DNA of 64,000 bases from Symbiodinium sp. CCMP2592 (Eukaryota; Sar; Dinophyceae; Suessiales; Symbiodiniaceae). The DNA lies in NCBI GenBank assembly GCA_905221615.1, contig CAJNDT010003546.1, positions 649,909-713,908 on the forward strand, read 5' to 3'. Position 1 is the first letter of the stretch; the number at the start of each line of letters is the position of its first letter. The notes under the pieces are model-generated. The model searched no databases. It was not told where the DNA came from and saw only the letters and a program-made list of their open reading frames with translations. Positions 29,641-47,459 of this stretch are shown one piece after another. The position numbers were made by a program, and so were the translations under genes.

Positions 29641-29890
29641 AAGCCACTTGCAGGCAACCATGTCTTGCCGGGGCAGTGAGGGGAGGGGCGACGCGAGCCG
29701 AGTCTTTCGTCACTCCACAGGGCTCCACTGCCATGCTCGCAGCGGGCGAGGGATCAAACGGGGTAGTCATGATTTTGTGGGGGACGGAAGAGAGAGGATT
29801 CAGACATGTCTTAAAAAAAGTCTATTTGTGACCAAGTAGTCGCACAACTTCCGCAAAGAAGCCATGTGAAGCGCTGGCCCCAACTTCGAA

Positions 29891-32350
29891 ATGCGGCGCT
29901 TTCATTCGCTCGTTTTCTCGACCTGTGCATGGTTTGGTGCATGGCCATTATGTGGTGGGCGGAAGATTGCCGTGAAGCCTTGTGTTGAGTTACAGGCATG
30001 GGCAAATCGCCTGGCACCGCTCTTTGACATCATGCATCCACCGATAACACAATTCGTGTTCGATTCATGTCTTGCAATCTCAGACTTGTGCAGAGATGCC
30101 GGTCTTCGAGCATGTTCTGCAGCGGCGCACGTGTTTTGCCGGCAGGCATTCCAGATAGCAACTCTGCAGCGGATTCCACACTGTCCACTGGACACTTTTG
30201 GTTGGAGCTCGAGGGGCTACTTCGATTTTCTCGAAGAGCAGCCGGCAGAGGGGACATGCTCGAAATGGATTACGCCACTTACGGAGCCCAGCATCAATTG
30301 TCCAGCACAAAGCAAGGCTGTCCCGTTGGATGCGGTTCTTGTATGTAGCAAGACGAGCACAATAGAGATTTCTCTCCATGATTTCTCGGTGGTATCATCC
30401 ATTTGGATCAGCGGGCCGCGTGGCAGGTCGCGAAGGTCATACATACTCGGGCTTCAGGGGAAATCTAGACCTTGGTGGCATCAGAACGGCAACGCACTGA
30501 ACTTGAGCTCACAGACAGGCTGGCACTCTTTGCCATTTCCGACAGCAAGCGTGATACGAGTGAAGGCCGTGGGCCTGGGGGAAAGGGAGCATTGCTTATG
30601 TTTGGCAATCCGAGGCTGTGGACGGCTCCGTTCACGTCCAAGTCCATCTTTGGTTCAGCTCTTCACAGAACCGTTTCCCATCTTTGGAATGCAATACCTG
30701 ATACAAGACATGCAAGGAGCAAGCACCATACCGCCCCGTCCCTGTGAACAAGCAGCTCTCTCCTTTGTCGATGCGGTGATGGAGCAGCAACGAGCACCGG
30801 GATCTCGCTTGTTGCCTTTCGATAAGCTCCTTCCAGCAACCCCAGACATGCCATGCAGCGCCTCGGCCGCTGCTGCGCTGCAGAGCGCAAAAGCTTTGAT
30901 CCTTGCACCGCGGCCGTTGAACGCCACGGGAGCACAACTGCCAGCCCGCGCCCATGCTCAACAACTTCAAGCCCGTCTTGCCCTTCGCGAGGTGGATGAG
31001 GCCGAGCAGTGGCTGAGAAAGAATGAGAGTGCATTCTGTGAGCACCACGCAGAACCGTGGTTACTGCTTCATCGCACGCATCTTCGGGTGGCTCATGAAG
31101 TAGACCCGATGTTGAATGACAACAGTGGCCCAACTGATGTGAGGGACTTGTTACCCAAAGTTCCCCCACACCACCCGTGTGCCGGCGTGGCCTTTACTGG
31201 CCAGTTTGGGCAGGACCGATGGGCATTGGAAGAGATCTTCTGTTGCAAGAGGCACGGAGTGTACGTTGACATTGGCGCAGCGCACAGCTGGAAACTGAGC
31301 AATACCTACGCCATGGACATTTTTTTGGGCTGGCGTGGCATATGCATTGATGCTGCATTCGAGAACCCTGAAGGTTTCCAACACACTCGCAGCTGTGAGC
31401 TTCAGGAGCGGCCAGTTTGGCATGTGTCGGGCGAGTCACGGACTTTCCTGCGCCCCTGGAGCGGGCCGTCCCATGCATTCGGCCATGGATGGGTGATAGG
31501 CGACAACCAATCTGCGGAGCAGCAGAAAACTGTATCATTTCATGAAGAGCTTGGACAAGGCTGGACTTTGAACACCAGGACTGTGGTGACTATCTCCTTG
31601 TGGGATGCGCTCGTTCCATACCTCCAACTCAACGAGCTGGATGCAGTGGACTTCCTGAGCCTAGATATCGAGGGGCACGAGGACACTGTTTTGGAGGCTT
31701 TTTTTGATGAAGCCGAGCTGCACAACAGCACCCTCCTCATTCGAGCCATGTCCATTGAGGTTATGAGTGCAGAGAAATCCCAAAGCATTCAGAGAATCCT
31801 TCAGAGCCACGGCTACGCAAGAGACGGGAGTTCCACCACCGATGAGTTCTGGCTTCATTCATCTGTGGTGCCTTGCAGGGCCGAGGGCAAAACAGGTCGA
31901 GTGCCATCTTCTGTGCCAGAGGGCTACTGCGAGGTACGTAAAGCTAGGGAATCTTGAGTAGCCTTCGTTTAGCTGCTTGCAACAACACTGGTTGGATCAA
32001 GTCCGACGAGAAATGCTGACTTTCAAAGCGCTCGATCGTTGCAATATTTAGTTAGATCTAACCAGCCGTCAGCACCGCCGCAACGCATCACTAGCCGGCA
32101 ACGGCGCGGAGGCAACGCACGGGCAGAGAGCGCCTCGTCCGGACATTTTTGGCTCAAGTGGTCACATGCCTTGCTTGGAGGATGAGGACTCCATCCCCAG
32201 GGATTTCTTTAGAGGCCTAGCCCCGGGCAGCGAGCCTCGTGCTTGATGATCCCTTTCCTGAAACTATCTTGGAACAACCCTTGCACTCGACATTGCCGAA
32301 TCCACCCGAGCTCTCACGCAGCAAGCTATTAGCGCGTTTCTCTGTTGCAG
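29891..32350 (+). CDS. FkbM-family SAM-dependent methyltransferase (exon 1, intron, exon 2 start)
   Basis: Exon 1 is 29891-31933 (681 codons); an in-frame TGA at 29867 makes this ATG the first. The N-terminal 275 residues are unrecognised, starting with a short hydrophobic stretch after RR. The C-terminal third has the FkbM signature: FGQDRWALEEIF (about 437-448), then HGVYVDIGAAHSW (455-467, SAM-binding loop), GWRGICIDA, a CELQERPVWHVSGES segment, and DAVDFLSLDIEGHE (583-596), the family's second motif. FkbM enzymes O-methylate sugars and related hydroxyls. The exon ends TAC TGC GAG|GTACGT, and the next good acceptor (TCTGTTGCAG at 32341-32350) keeps the frame (D-P-K-V-F-S-D). The end of exon 2 is not fixed. 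Confidence 0.8.
32144..32158 (+). other. Relic spliced-leader sequence inside the FkbM intron
   Basis: CATTTTTGGCTCAAG matches the 3' 14 bases of the dinoflagellate spliced leader (CATTTTGGCTCAAG) with one extra T. The bases upstream (CGTCCGGA) do not match the leader's start. A 12-base exact core by chance is unlikely in 64 kb, so it probably marks a retroposed mRNA end or a leader gene relic. Confidence 0.55.
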
Positions 32351-32698
32351 GACCCGAAAGTCTTCAGTGATGTACAATGTCTGAATACTCTACTTCTGCT
32401 TGTGCACAGAGATGAGCGTGTCCAAAGCAAGCGCTGGTTGCCACATGATGCTGGGCATCCTAGCGCTGCAGCTGATGCTGGTTTCGGCGGTTTTCGCCGA
32501 ACCCATCGTCATAGACAACGCCAGAACCTAAGATTGCAGGCGGTAACGGAATGGCATCTCGCTCCGGCGAGAAGCAGACTATACAAACCCCAATTCCTTT
32601 GTGAGGGTCGGGTTTATGGCCCAGAATCAAGCGCAATAGGGCGTCGGATGGAAATATTCGCAAGGAAGGTGCACGGCCCCTTGATGGCAGCTTATTGA
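32351..32698 (+). CDS. Candidate FkbM exon 2 (end uncertain)
   Basis: After the acceptor at 32350 the frame runs D-P-K-V-F-S-D-V-Q-C-L-N and stays open to a TGA at 32696-32698, but beyond about 32410 the text becomes Arg/His-rich and loses coding character, and a separate ATG with a signal peptide begins at 32412. The true exon is probably short. Confidence 0.4.
   Translation, partial: DPKVFSDVQCLNTLLLLVHRDERVQSKRWLPHDAGHPSAAADAGFGGFRRTHRHRQRQNLRLQAVTEWHLAPARSRLYKPQFLCEGRVYGPESSAIGRRMEIFARKVHGPLMAAY
32412..32531 (+). CDS. Signal-peptide exon or 39-residue secreted peptide
   Basis: ATG AGC GTG at 32412 opens a 39-codon frame: MSVSKASAGC, a hydrophobic core MMLGILALQLMLVSAVF, and an A-E-P cleavage-like site, then IVIDNART and TAA. 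A pyrimidine-rich acceptor (CTTGTGCACAG, ending 32409) lies two bases before the ATG, the expected place for spliced-leader addition. It may be exon 1 of the gene whose exons follow from 33195; a GC donor after AAC (32519) would keep phase 0. No family can be assigned from this piece. Confidence 0.5.
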   Translation: MSVSKASAGCHMMLGILALQLMLVSAVFAEPIVIDNART

Positions 32699-33194
32699 CA
32701 TTCTGAGACTTCTCATAGACCAGAAGCCGCTTCTGGGAATCCATATTCGCAAAAACTCAGCCCCAACGTCGTAACAGACAACATCGTTTGAGCCTGCCAA
32801 GACTCGCTGACATGATTCCGATCCTGTCCTGAGCCCACTTCGAGCTGCTGAACCCCTCGCTAGCTCCATAGCCACGCGAGCTCCAGGTCGTCAGCACGTA
32901 CGAACACATGGAGGCGCTGCCCGGGGAATCTGAAGACTCCGAGAAAGAAGCCACCTGCCCAGGAGCCAGAGCTGTGACTTCGTGTGCAGTACTAGGATGC
33001 CGAATGGCGGTGTCGGAGAGAAGGTCAGGATTGAACTTGGTTCAACAGTTGCCTTCCTCTTGTAAGTAACTATGCATTATGAAGAGCAAGTACGTAGGTA
33101 GGCAAACCAGTTGCCAACAAAATCTGACAGCATTATCGCTTGACTTGGGAACAACACACATCGCGTACTCGCCTTGATTCTGCCGGATGTGCAG
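32532..33194. other. Probable intron
   Basis: No coding character. It ends in a good acceptor, GCCGGATGTGCAG at 33182-33194. Confidence 0.4.
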
Positions 33195-33290
33195 GGTTGG
33201 CGCTGCAAGACGCGCATGTTCAGCGCCCTGCACCTCCCGGATGAGATGGAATTCCTGGAGACTTGGGTGCTCATGCGACCAGTCCTTTCG
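33195..33290 (+). CDS. Exon: 32 codons, phase 0 at both ends
   Basis: Between acceptor TGTGCAG (33194) and donor GTGTGTC (33291): GWRCKTRMFSALHLPDEM, then EFLETWVLMRPVLS. Sharp edges, intact frame and mixed composition support a real exon. By position it belongs to the glycosyltransferase gene or to a secreted-protein gene directly before it. Confidence 0.6.
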
Positions 33291-33923
33291 GTGTGTCAGA
33301 ATTAGGGCCACGCTTTGCTGCCTTCAACTTACCTATTGAACTGCCATCAGTTTTGCACATCACACGCCGCAGCGCTGAGGAGAAGATGCAGAAGGCCGGA
33401 TTTTCGCTGTTTTGGGATCTATGTGGGGCAGCCTCAGCTCAGATATACGTCGAATTTGTGTTCTCTTGCACATTCACAGAAGTGGCAGCAGCACTTTGTT
33501 TGTCGCCGAGAAGCTGTGTCAGCCGGGTCCCCATCAGAACAAAGCGCTTGTCCATGCGTTTGTCCGGAATCCTCGCTTGCTCATCTAGAATATGGAATAC
33601 ACAGCCCAGGACATGCGATGGCACAGAACCTCGCTTTACGGCAGAGGGTAGCAACAGAACGGACCATGCGCAATGCACATATCTCGTCTCAAAACCTAGA
33701 CACGTAGCAGCACCGTTGTGCATACATGCAGACAGATACAGCGCGATTTTCGGGTTTTGTTGTTTTACGGTGTTTGCGGTGTCGACGAGTCGTGCACAGA
33801 CATGCGGCATGTGGAGCTGGAGGTTTTGGATCGTGTTGGCAGGGGCTTACCATGTCCGCACACAGTCAGTGTATGTATTCATATATACATATATAGATAG
33901 ATACATACGTTTTTCTACACTAG

Positions 33924-33962
<39 letters not shown>

Positions 33963-34040
33963 GTCACGTACTATGACTTCGCAGCACCGCTCTGTGACAG
34001 CATCTTGAGGAGTTGAGCTGACCCTGTGGTGGCCTGGCAG

Positions 34041-34120
34041 GCAGCCCTCTGGTGCAGCTACCACCCGAGCTGCTACGGCGTGCAATTCTACAATGCCGGG
34101 ATGGAGGCCATAGCTTCAAG
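34041..34120 (+). CDS. Cysteine-containing exon
   Basis: After GGCCTGGCAG (34040): AALWCSYHPSCYGVQFYN, then AGMEAIAS and AG|GATTGG, a GA-type donor known in dinoflagellates. Two Cys six residues apart suggest a secreted or lumenal domain. Confidence 0.55.
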
Positions 34121-34401
34121 GATTGGTAGCCCCTTCAGGCGAGGCGGAAGGTGTACGCAATGTAGCAAGCACCAGCGCAAGCAGACAAAGCTCGCATGCA
34201 GCAATGCGTGCATCTAGCACGTTAGTACCCCCGAGTTTGACACTGGGCGCAAGCGAAGCGCCGACATCGCCCGAGCTGAGAGCCAGAGCCTTTCGAGATC
34301 CAAGCATCCCTCGAAGCGCCGAGTCTTTCGAGTCCTCACAGTAAGAAAATAGCCGGCAGCAATTTCGATCCTCTTTTTGACTTTTTGATTTTCCGCTGCA
34401 G

Positions 34402-34480
34402 GAAGACCCCATGTACTGCTTGAAGTGGTGCGGGGAGCCACAATGGTGCTTGGCGCCCATCCTAGAGCTTGTTGCTGCAA
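34402..34480 (+). CDS. Cysteine-containing exon
   Basis: After TTTTCCGCTGCAG (34401): EDPMYCLKWCGEPQWCLA, then PILELVAA and donor GTATGT (34481), ending in phase 1. Three Cys in a short span, as in the neighbouring exons. Confidence 0.6.
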
Positions 34481-35295
34481 GTATGTGGGCTTCCAAGAGA
34501 TCGTCAGTTGCCGATTGTCCTAAACTTACAAGATTCCCAAGATGTCATGCGGCCGGGAATAAAACATGTTAACGGATTTCAAAAGTGCGGTTCAATCTTA
34601 CAGCACTGGCCTGAACAGCGCCATCATAAGAGCGGCTTTCGGATCCAGAGCGCTTTATACAGCCTTCCCAGCGCCGCTGCCCTCAGCACATTTGAGGAGA
34701 ATGACGGAGTCAAGGCGGAGGAGCTGGTTCAAGACAATCTGTTTTACCTGCTCGTCCGGCACTTACATGAATGGGACACTCGACATGTTCTGGCTATCCA
34801 CGTTGGGATCATGAATCGTTACAAGTCACAAGTATGACGGATCGTGCTATCACACATCGACACCTTGCAGCTGCGAAGCGAAGCCACCAGGCCCTGTGCA
34901 CGTAAAGGCATGCTCTCGACGACCCCACTTTCCCAAATGCTCCAGAATGGTAGCTCAGCAACTTTGGAAGTACCTATGGCGACACGCCGAGCCAAATGCT
35001 GTCTGTCCCTCGCAAAGCCGATTTCCCACAGAGACGCGAACGCTGGGTCTGGGCGCTCAGAGGCCTTGATGTCGTTTCGTCATTGCGGTGTGAGCTGCTG
35101 ACGGTATGGTCGCTCGAAAGACAATCAGCTTTACGGGTCCAGGCGTGGACCGTCTCAAGGTCAAGCCGACCCATGGCTCCTACACCATGGCCCAGCCTCT
35201 GCATGGGCTGCCTGCCAGGCGGAGAGAGGAGTCTTCCTAGGAAGGATTCACTCTGGGACACGGACAAGAGTTCCCACAAAATTCAGACGTGTCAA

Positions 35296-35375
35296 TGGCA
35301 GCTTGGCAGCTTGCGCTTGTCGGTTCTCCAAGAATCAAGCACTCCAGGCTGCGGGGACTTGCACAGTTGTTACGG
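35296..35375 (+). CDS. Candidate cysteine-containing exon
   Basis: Frame AACACRFSKNQALQAAGTC, then TVVT and donor GTAGGT (35376). The acceptor is ambiguous (two GGCAG within 12 bases). Phase to the next exon fits only if the donor is read one base earlier, which the shared G at both intron ends permits. Confidence 0.4.
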
Positions 35376-35449
35376 TAGGTGCTTGGGTGGGTTTAGGGTT
35401 TAGCCTAAGTGGTTTCGAAGCTGGTTCGGTAATTTTCTACGTTTTGCAG

Positions 35450-35535
35450 GTGCTCTTACGCTGGCCACGTGAGCCCGTGCTTCGATCCGCTCGCTCGAGA
35501 GGCTTGCAAGGCCCACGAGCTCCATGGCACTGTGG
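35450..35535 (+). CDS. Cysteine-containing exon
   Basis: After TTCTACGTTTTGCAG (35449): CSYAGHVSPCFDPLAREA and CKAHELHGTV to GTGGGT. The start C-S-Y repeats that of the exon at 34041 (C-S-Y-H-P-S-C), suggesting a duplicated cysteine module. Confidence 0.5.
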
Positions 35536-36183
35536 GTGGGTTTAAATTTGCAGTCGGTACTGTAACCATGTCCAGCCGGGCAATTGCATGATGCCCGCCA
35601 TTCCAAGCACCGCAGCATGATCAAGCTAAGTTGTTATGTAAACGCACTCATGTGCTTATCTACCAGTCTCTGGCTGTCTTGGTGGCTCTGGTGCTGGCAG
35701 TCATGCAAATCAAGCAGAGAATGATCATGTCAAAAGAAAGTATACGCTGATGACGCAACAACCAGACCTCGGCTGCAGCCAGCAGCTCGCAAAGATATGT
35801 TCAGCATGCGAGAGGAGAGTGGGATGCCTTCGGGGCCTAGGTTAATGACTTCGGATCACGATCAGCGCAACGACAGAGGCAAACTAGCCGAGGAATGATA
35901 TCTGCTAGAAGTTCGACCTTGAATTGTCCGCTCGTTCAGAGTGACACGGGTTCTGCGACACGAAAGGCACAGTAAGAGTCGACTAATCCAAGCAGGTTCT
36001 CTTGCGAAACAACTAACTCATAACACACTCAGACTGTGAGCAGCATGGGCGAAAGGATCGCGATCTCCCAACTTCGCGAGCTGTGTATCAAATCTCTTGG
36101 CTGGCTTGCAAGCGCGTGAGACATGCTTCAAAGATCGCGACAGATCTACCACGGCGGCGTGGATCGGCTTTGATCTCTGGTAG

Positions 36184-42621
<6,438 letters not shown>

Positions 42622-44513
42622 GCTCGCAGATGTCATTTCTGAGTACTTGCTGCTTCGACTGGGGGTGGGCCCAGCTGATGTTGAATGTTTTTGGGTGCAC
42701 TACTAGGGCGTGACAGGGGCTATATTGTGGCTGTTGATCTCACGTGCACTCTGACCGCAGCACCAACGTTGCCCTATTGCGACTGGTATGTTTTATCTCG
42801 ACACTTGATTAAGTTTCTTCCAAACCACTTTCATGCTGCTACTAGATTTGCGTGCCGATCACTGATGTTTGCGACGCCGGGCACCTGATCTTGCTTGTCA
42901 CATCTTGTCACATCTTGTGACAGACTGAAGAAACCAAAACCTTCAGAGCAGAACCTCTGCCTAGGGTGCCCCGGCCCAGCCCCCACCTTCCCGGCCCCCA
43001 AGGTATCCTCACCACGACCAAAGATACGAGGCTTCAAAAAGTCCCTCCTTCTGGGTGCACATAAGAACAGTTGCCAGCTTCGCCTGCTTGGACTGCGAAG
43101 GGGCTGGGGGGTTTGGCGCCCTGGGCCCTAGCGCAACCGAGAAGAAGGAACAAGGACAAGCGAGGGAGCGAGAATGAGCGAGAGCAACCTCCACCCCCAC
43201 ATCTTGACTGCGGCACATTGTACACCACGATTGTGATCCTGAAGCCGGACCCGCAGACTCCGCAGACCCAGTGGTGTTGTGGATCGTCCCATGCCCCCAA
43301 ACTCCTTGTGGCGGGTTGCGTGTCCGGTCTCTCATTCTTGCGATGCTGCTGAGTTTCTTCAGCATGCCCGGGTGTATTCGTGTATACGGCATACACGTGT
43401 CGACGTCCCCGCTCCCAGTTGACATCTCGGAGATGCAGCGACACTCCGACAGTCAAAGCGACGACAGCCACGGGGATGCGACTTGCAGGGGCCCGATTTC
43501 TGTGACACGCCACCACGACCACATCCAGACAACCAGTTGCACAAAGCAGGACGGAAGGCACAACCCTCCAAATCGTTCCCCTCACACTAAGGACGCCGAG
43601 GATGTGGCCCTGCCTAAGTTTCAGTGCTTGGAGTTTGAGCGCGTGGTGGGAACACAATGTTTGGGGGAAGGGAGGAGGGGACCCTCGGGCAGACCACAGT
43701 GCCAAGCAGCATCGTAACGTGGCCGCTGCGATTTGCGGCACTTCGAGCGTTGTCAGAGCAACACCCCTAAACTGATTCCCGCAGGTGCCACGCGCGCCTC
43801 CGAGGGCGGACTAAGGAGTACCGCTTGACACCTATGCAAGAAAACAACATGCTGTAGTCTTACTGCGCTGCTTTGGCGAAGAAGCAAATACCTCTGTGCT
43901 CAAGCTGATTTTAGGTGATTCAAGGCCGCGGCTGCGCCGCATCGCCCGAGCTCCTCGGGGAGGCCTGGACGAAGCTGAGGCACCGCCCGACTAAGAGCTA
44001 AACAGCCAAGCGGGCAAAAGAGGCCTTCTGGAAATCTGGGATGCCCTCCGCAGAATCATACTATGACTGCAGGTTGAAGGTTCGGGAAGACTGGTTTCGT
44101 GGAATTGGGGAATGTGCAGGCAAGTGACAAAATGGAAAGCACGGAGGCAGGCGGATGCAGGTGACGTTTCTTACAGATGCTGATCCAAAGACCCCAAGCT
44201 AGTCATGATTTTGCTTCGTCAACAGAGCCAGTCTGACAATTTGTGATACTTGGGAAGTACTCCGAAGTGTATAGCCGCCCGATGATGTCAGTGACTCGGC
44301 CTCCCAAACAAGCGAGAACGGTGCAGTTTCTTCCTGACAGAACGTACTGGTTCCCGAGGGTGAGCGTCCGAGAGCTCACGCACTGCAATCGAATCCTTGC
44401 GAATGGCGAAAGGCGAGAAGGAGTAAGCGAACACACAATACTCACAGCCAACAGCTGCCATCACAATAACCCAAGATCGCAGAACTTCATAACCGCCTGC
44501 AAGCCTGAAATCC
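42622..44513. other. Intergenic stretch
   Basis: Holds a short tandem of TCACATCTTG (42899-42918) whose last part forms a perfect hairpin TGTCACA-TCT-TGTGACA (42906-42922). Long frames on both strands at 43034-43741 overlap each other and lack family resemblance. Could hide 3'-UTR and promoter DNA between glycosyltransferase and sulfotransferase. Confidence 0.4.
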
Positions 44514-44830
44514 TGACTGGAGGTTGCACCCGTCGGATGCGAACGACAGCCTGTATACGTTCTTTACATCGCCAACTATGAAGCCCGAGCTGTAGCAAAA
44601 GCCCAGATGCAGGCTTCGGGTTGTGAGCCTTGGAGTCCATCTGCAAGGGTCGAAGTACATACCTCGGTGTGCTAGGGCTATCTGCAGAGAAATGCCCAGG
44701 AACCTTGGCGTGAGGTTTCTGGGGTTTCGGGTTTCCGGCGAGGGAAGTCAGGCCGAAGTCGTCGTTTGATCACGGCTTCTGCCAGCCAGCCTCTGGTTTG
44801 AGTTCCTCCTACAAGGTCCATTGTGTGCTA
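44514..44830. repeat. Dispersed repeat, copy B
   Basis: Partner of 29247-29640, same orientation, shorter by an internal deletion. Confidence 0.7.
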
Positions 44831-45079
44831 CCAGAAAAAGGGTCTGGTAGGACAGCACAGACGGGTGGGTTTTTTTCGACAGCGCCGACAACTAACTTAC
44901 ACTGTGCTTGCATCGGCTTGTCAGTCGCCGAGTGCCGCTGCCACGGAGTTGGTTTCCAGGTAGATTAGGTAGATGCTCGCACCGAAGAATCGAAGTAACA
45001 GCCTGTGACCAAGACGTCTCCTATACCATACTTCCTCACACAATTGTTCGGCTCATTGGTTGGAAGATGATGTAGGTAG

Positions 45080-45574
45080 ATGCTTGCCGCTCGACTTATC
45101 GTGCATGGCGGGCAGCTTTCTGTCTTTGCTGCATCCTTCCTTGTAGCAAAAAGCGAAGATGTCAAATGTTTGTCTGAGTACTATGAGGGGAGAGACGGCT
45201 TCAGATCCGTACCTTTGAGCCCCTTGGTCTACACTCCAATAGCGCACCGGCCAGACTGGTACTGGAAGCAAATCTTCCAAATGCGTGGTATCGATCCGGA
45301 GTCGGTTAAGTCGGGATACACGGAGGCTTGGCTCGACTTTCTGTTTGCGGGGGCCCAGGAGGCGTTGACTCTTTGCTCGATCTTGGGTGGTCACTACTGG
45401 GATTGCATCCTCGATGTCCGGAAGGTCTACGATCTTGCACGGGCCAGTGAAAAGTCCGCTTTTGCAGGGCGATTGGCAGCTGTGTTCGGCGTTAAGCTTG
45501 CACATGCACGAGACCAGTTGCCAGCCCATCTTCGGCTTAGCCTGTGTGCTCCTGGATCGTTGATAAGGCGTTAG
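45080..45574 (+). CDS. Hypothetical exon(s) upstream of the sulfotransferase
   Basis: Open for 164 codons. The part from about 45150 has good composition: EDVKCLSEYYEGRDGFRSVP, YTPIAHRPDWYWKQIFQMRG, SGYTEAWLDFLFAGAQEALT and SILGGHYWDCILDVRK. It then hits a donor-like GTCTAC at 45427; beyond that RASEKSAFAGRLAAVFGVKL remains open to TAG 45572-45574. Likely an exon of the same gene as 45653 or of a neighbour. Domain not recognised. Confidence 0.4.
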   Translation: MLAARLIVHGGQLSVFAASFLVAKSEDVKCLSEYYEGRDGFRSVPLSPLVYTPIAHRPDWYWKQIFQMRGIDPESVKSGYTEAWLDFLFAGAQEALTLCSILGGHYWDCILDVRKVYDLARASEKSAFAGRLAAVFGVKLAHARDQLPAHLRLSLCAPGSLIRR

Positions 45575-45652
45575 GGAGCGGCATAAGTAAGGACGTCATA
45601 ATACGTGTTTGCTTTATATCCTTTTCATGGAATTAGATCGTCGTTTAACTAG

Positions 45653-46401
45653 GTTCGCCAGCGAGAGCCGAGGCTCCGGCCAGCTGTACCGAAGACCAGG
45701 TCATCCAAGGCATATTCCCGCTGGCTGCTGATATGCTGATGGGAGACAGGCCACAACGAATGCTTGGCAACGCAAGTTTTCGGGACGTCGTAGTGGCCGA
45801 CGAAGTTGCAGGTTGGCACGACTTTGACATCGATTTCGCTATTGTCGGGGTCGACGGCTGTGGCACGACCTCTTTGAGGAAGAACATGGAACTTCATCCT
45901 GACGTCGTGATCAAAGGTGATGGGGAGGAAACCATCTTGAGTTACGAGCTAGCCAACCGCTTGCTGCCCCTGAAAGCACAAGTTGAGGAGTACAATGCAC
46001 AGGTGCAGGAAAGAATGACTGCGAAGTTCAACGAGACTGGACACCGACCGCGCGTAGTTCCCAAGCTTCCCATAGATATTTCCGCCTATATTGTAACGAT
46101 CGAGCACTACGGCCCGACTGCGGTTTGAAGGGTTTCACGACTTCTTTGCGTGTGTAGGCCAGCCTCCCCTCAACATGTGAGCATGCAGATAAAGACACCA
46201 CAGCTTGGTCCGAGCTAGGCACTTTCCTGGTGGGCATAAGCTCTTGCTCCATTGTACATGCAGCGCTCCTTCCCGTTCCAGGTTGGTATTGGAAATCCCC
46301 TTCTTTTCCAAAATGCCCTGGCCCGGAAAAGGTTGGCTTCGATGCCACGCTTGAAGCTCGGATCTCCAACTGCACCTTCAAGTGTGAAGGAAGTTTGTTG
46401 G
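45653..46401 (+). CDS. Sulfotransferase-like gene, two exons
   Basis: Exon a is 45653-46053: after acceptor AACTAG, phase 2 start, S-P-A-R-A-E-A, LAADMLMGDRPQRMLGNASF, then IDFAIVGVDGCGTTSLRKNM and ELHPDVVI. G-x-x-x-C-G-T-T-S-L followed by H-P is the 5'-phosphosulfate-binding loop of membrane-type sulfotransferases using PAPS. Exon b is 46282-46401: GIGNPLLFQNALARKRLASM, PRLKL, ending TGG|GTATGC. The intron 46054-46281 is GTAGTT to CCAG, phase 0 on both sides, so both exons join cleanly. The second substrate/PAPS motif (R and S of the 3'-phosphate loop) should lie in a later exon not identified. Expected role: sulfation of glycans in the Golgi. Confidence 0.65.
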
Positions 46402-47096
46402 GTATGCATTAGACTATGAGACATGGGATTCATTACACATGTGTGTCTGTGTAGGTATATTATTATGTAGACACGTATATCTGTATGTGCATCTCTCTAT
46501 ACCTGCGTATGTGTATGTTATACGTTTGTATATGTATGTGTCATGGATGTAGGGTTTGGATCGAGCCTGTAGCAAACATTGCTAAGCCCCAGTGCCCTTG
46601 CTCGCCCAAGAGACGGCGAAGCACTCTCCGGCGTGGCACTGCAATCAACGCAATGCACGCCATAAGGCACGACAGCGAGAGCTAGGTACAAGCCATCTGC
46701 CAATAGGATGCTCTCGGAAAGGCGACCGATTCACCATGTACACTGATGTCCCATGCATCGGCCTCATGAGCATCTCAAGAACACGAATATGTTGTCTGTC
46801 CAAATTCTCTTTTGCTTCATCTTGCGACTGCCACCAAAGCACATGCTGCCACGGCTTGTAGCCTCTATGCTTGGCTTCGGCTAAGCCAATCTGGACGCTC
46901 TCAGCTTGAGCAATTCATTCGATTCTCGTATGCCGTTCCCCTTCGCAAAACATGTGGATATCGCGTTCGACATGGATCACATCGGGCTGGTGCACATTTC
47001 GGCAGTCCCGGAACTTCAGTTTGCAGCACAGGTGGTTCGACCTGCGGGTCCAAATCATGTGCTGCTCGATCATCATCCCGTTGAGCGATCACTGCC
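46402..47096 (+). other. Unassigned; possible further exon near 46906-47096
   Basis: TATG-rich DNA at 46440-46545 looks intronic. At 46906-47100 a frame reads FDSRMPFPFAKHVDIAFDMD, then HIGLVHISAVPELQFAAQVV, of protein-like composition, but the neighbouring frame is also open and no splice sites decide. It may be a last sulfotransferase exon or the start of the LINE. Confidence 0.3.
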
Positions 47097-47459
47097 TTGA
47101 GCTACTCGATCTCGGACTCGGCTTCACGGAAACAGGATGGCAGTCGCTTAAAACAAATCATGAGCATCATGCTGGCTATCGTGAAGTGGCTTTGCGCCCC
47201 TGGGTTATGGGAAGAGGGGACAGACAGAGAAATGGGAGCAGCCGGCATGGGACGGAGAAGCTGGATACGACAAGCACACAGGTGGGCGTGGACCACCATC
47301 GCACTTGTGGGATGGGGCGAGACACGTCTCGCCCAAACACAAGAACAAGCCTACCCACCTGCAATACGATCAGATGGAGGTGCGTGGCCATGCTACTACG
47401 TCCAAGCCTTCGACGACACGCGAGGCTGGCCCGAGTCAAAAGATTCCTATCTCTTGGGC

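Noticed and set aside
29354-29831. Plus-strand 158-codon frame in front of FkbM
   Set aside because: It overlaps the dispersed repeat, whose other copy at 44514 does not keep the frame.
43034-43741. 235-codon minus-strand frame
   Set aside because: Both strands are open here, composition is biased by C/G-rich DNA, and no motif or start context supports either.
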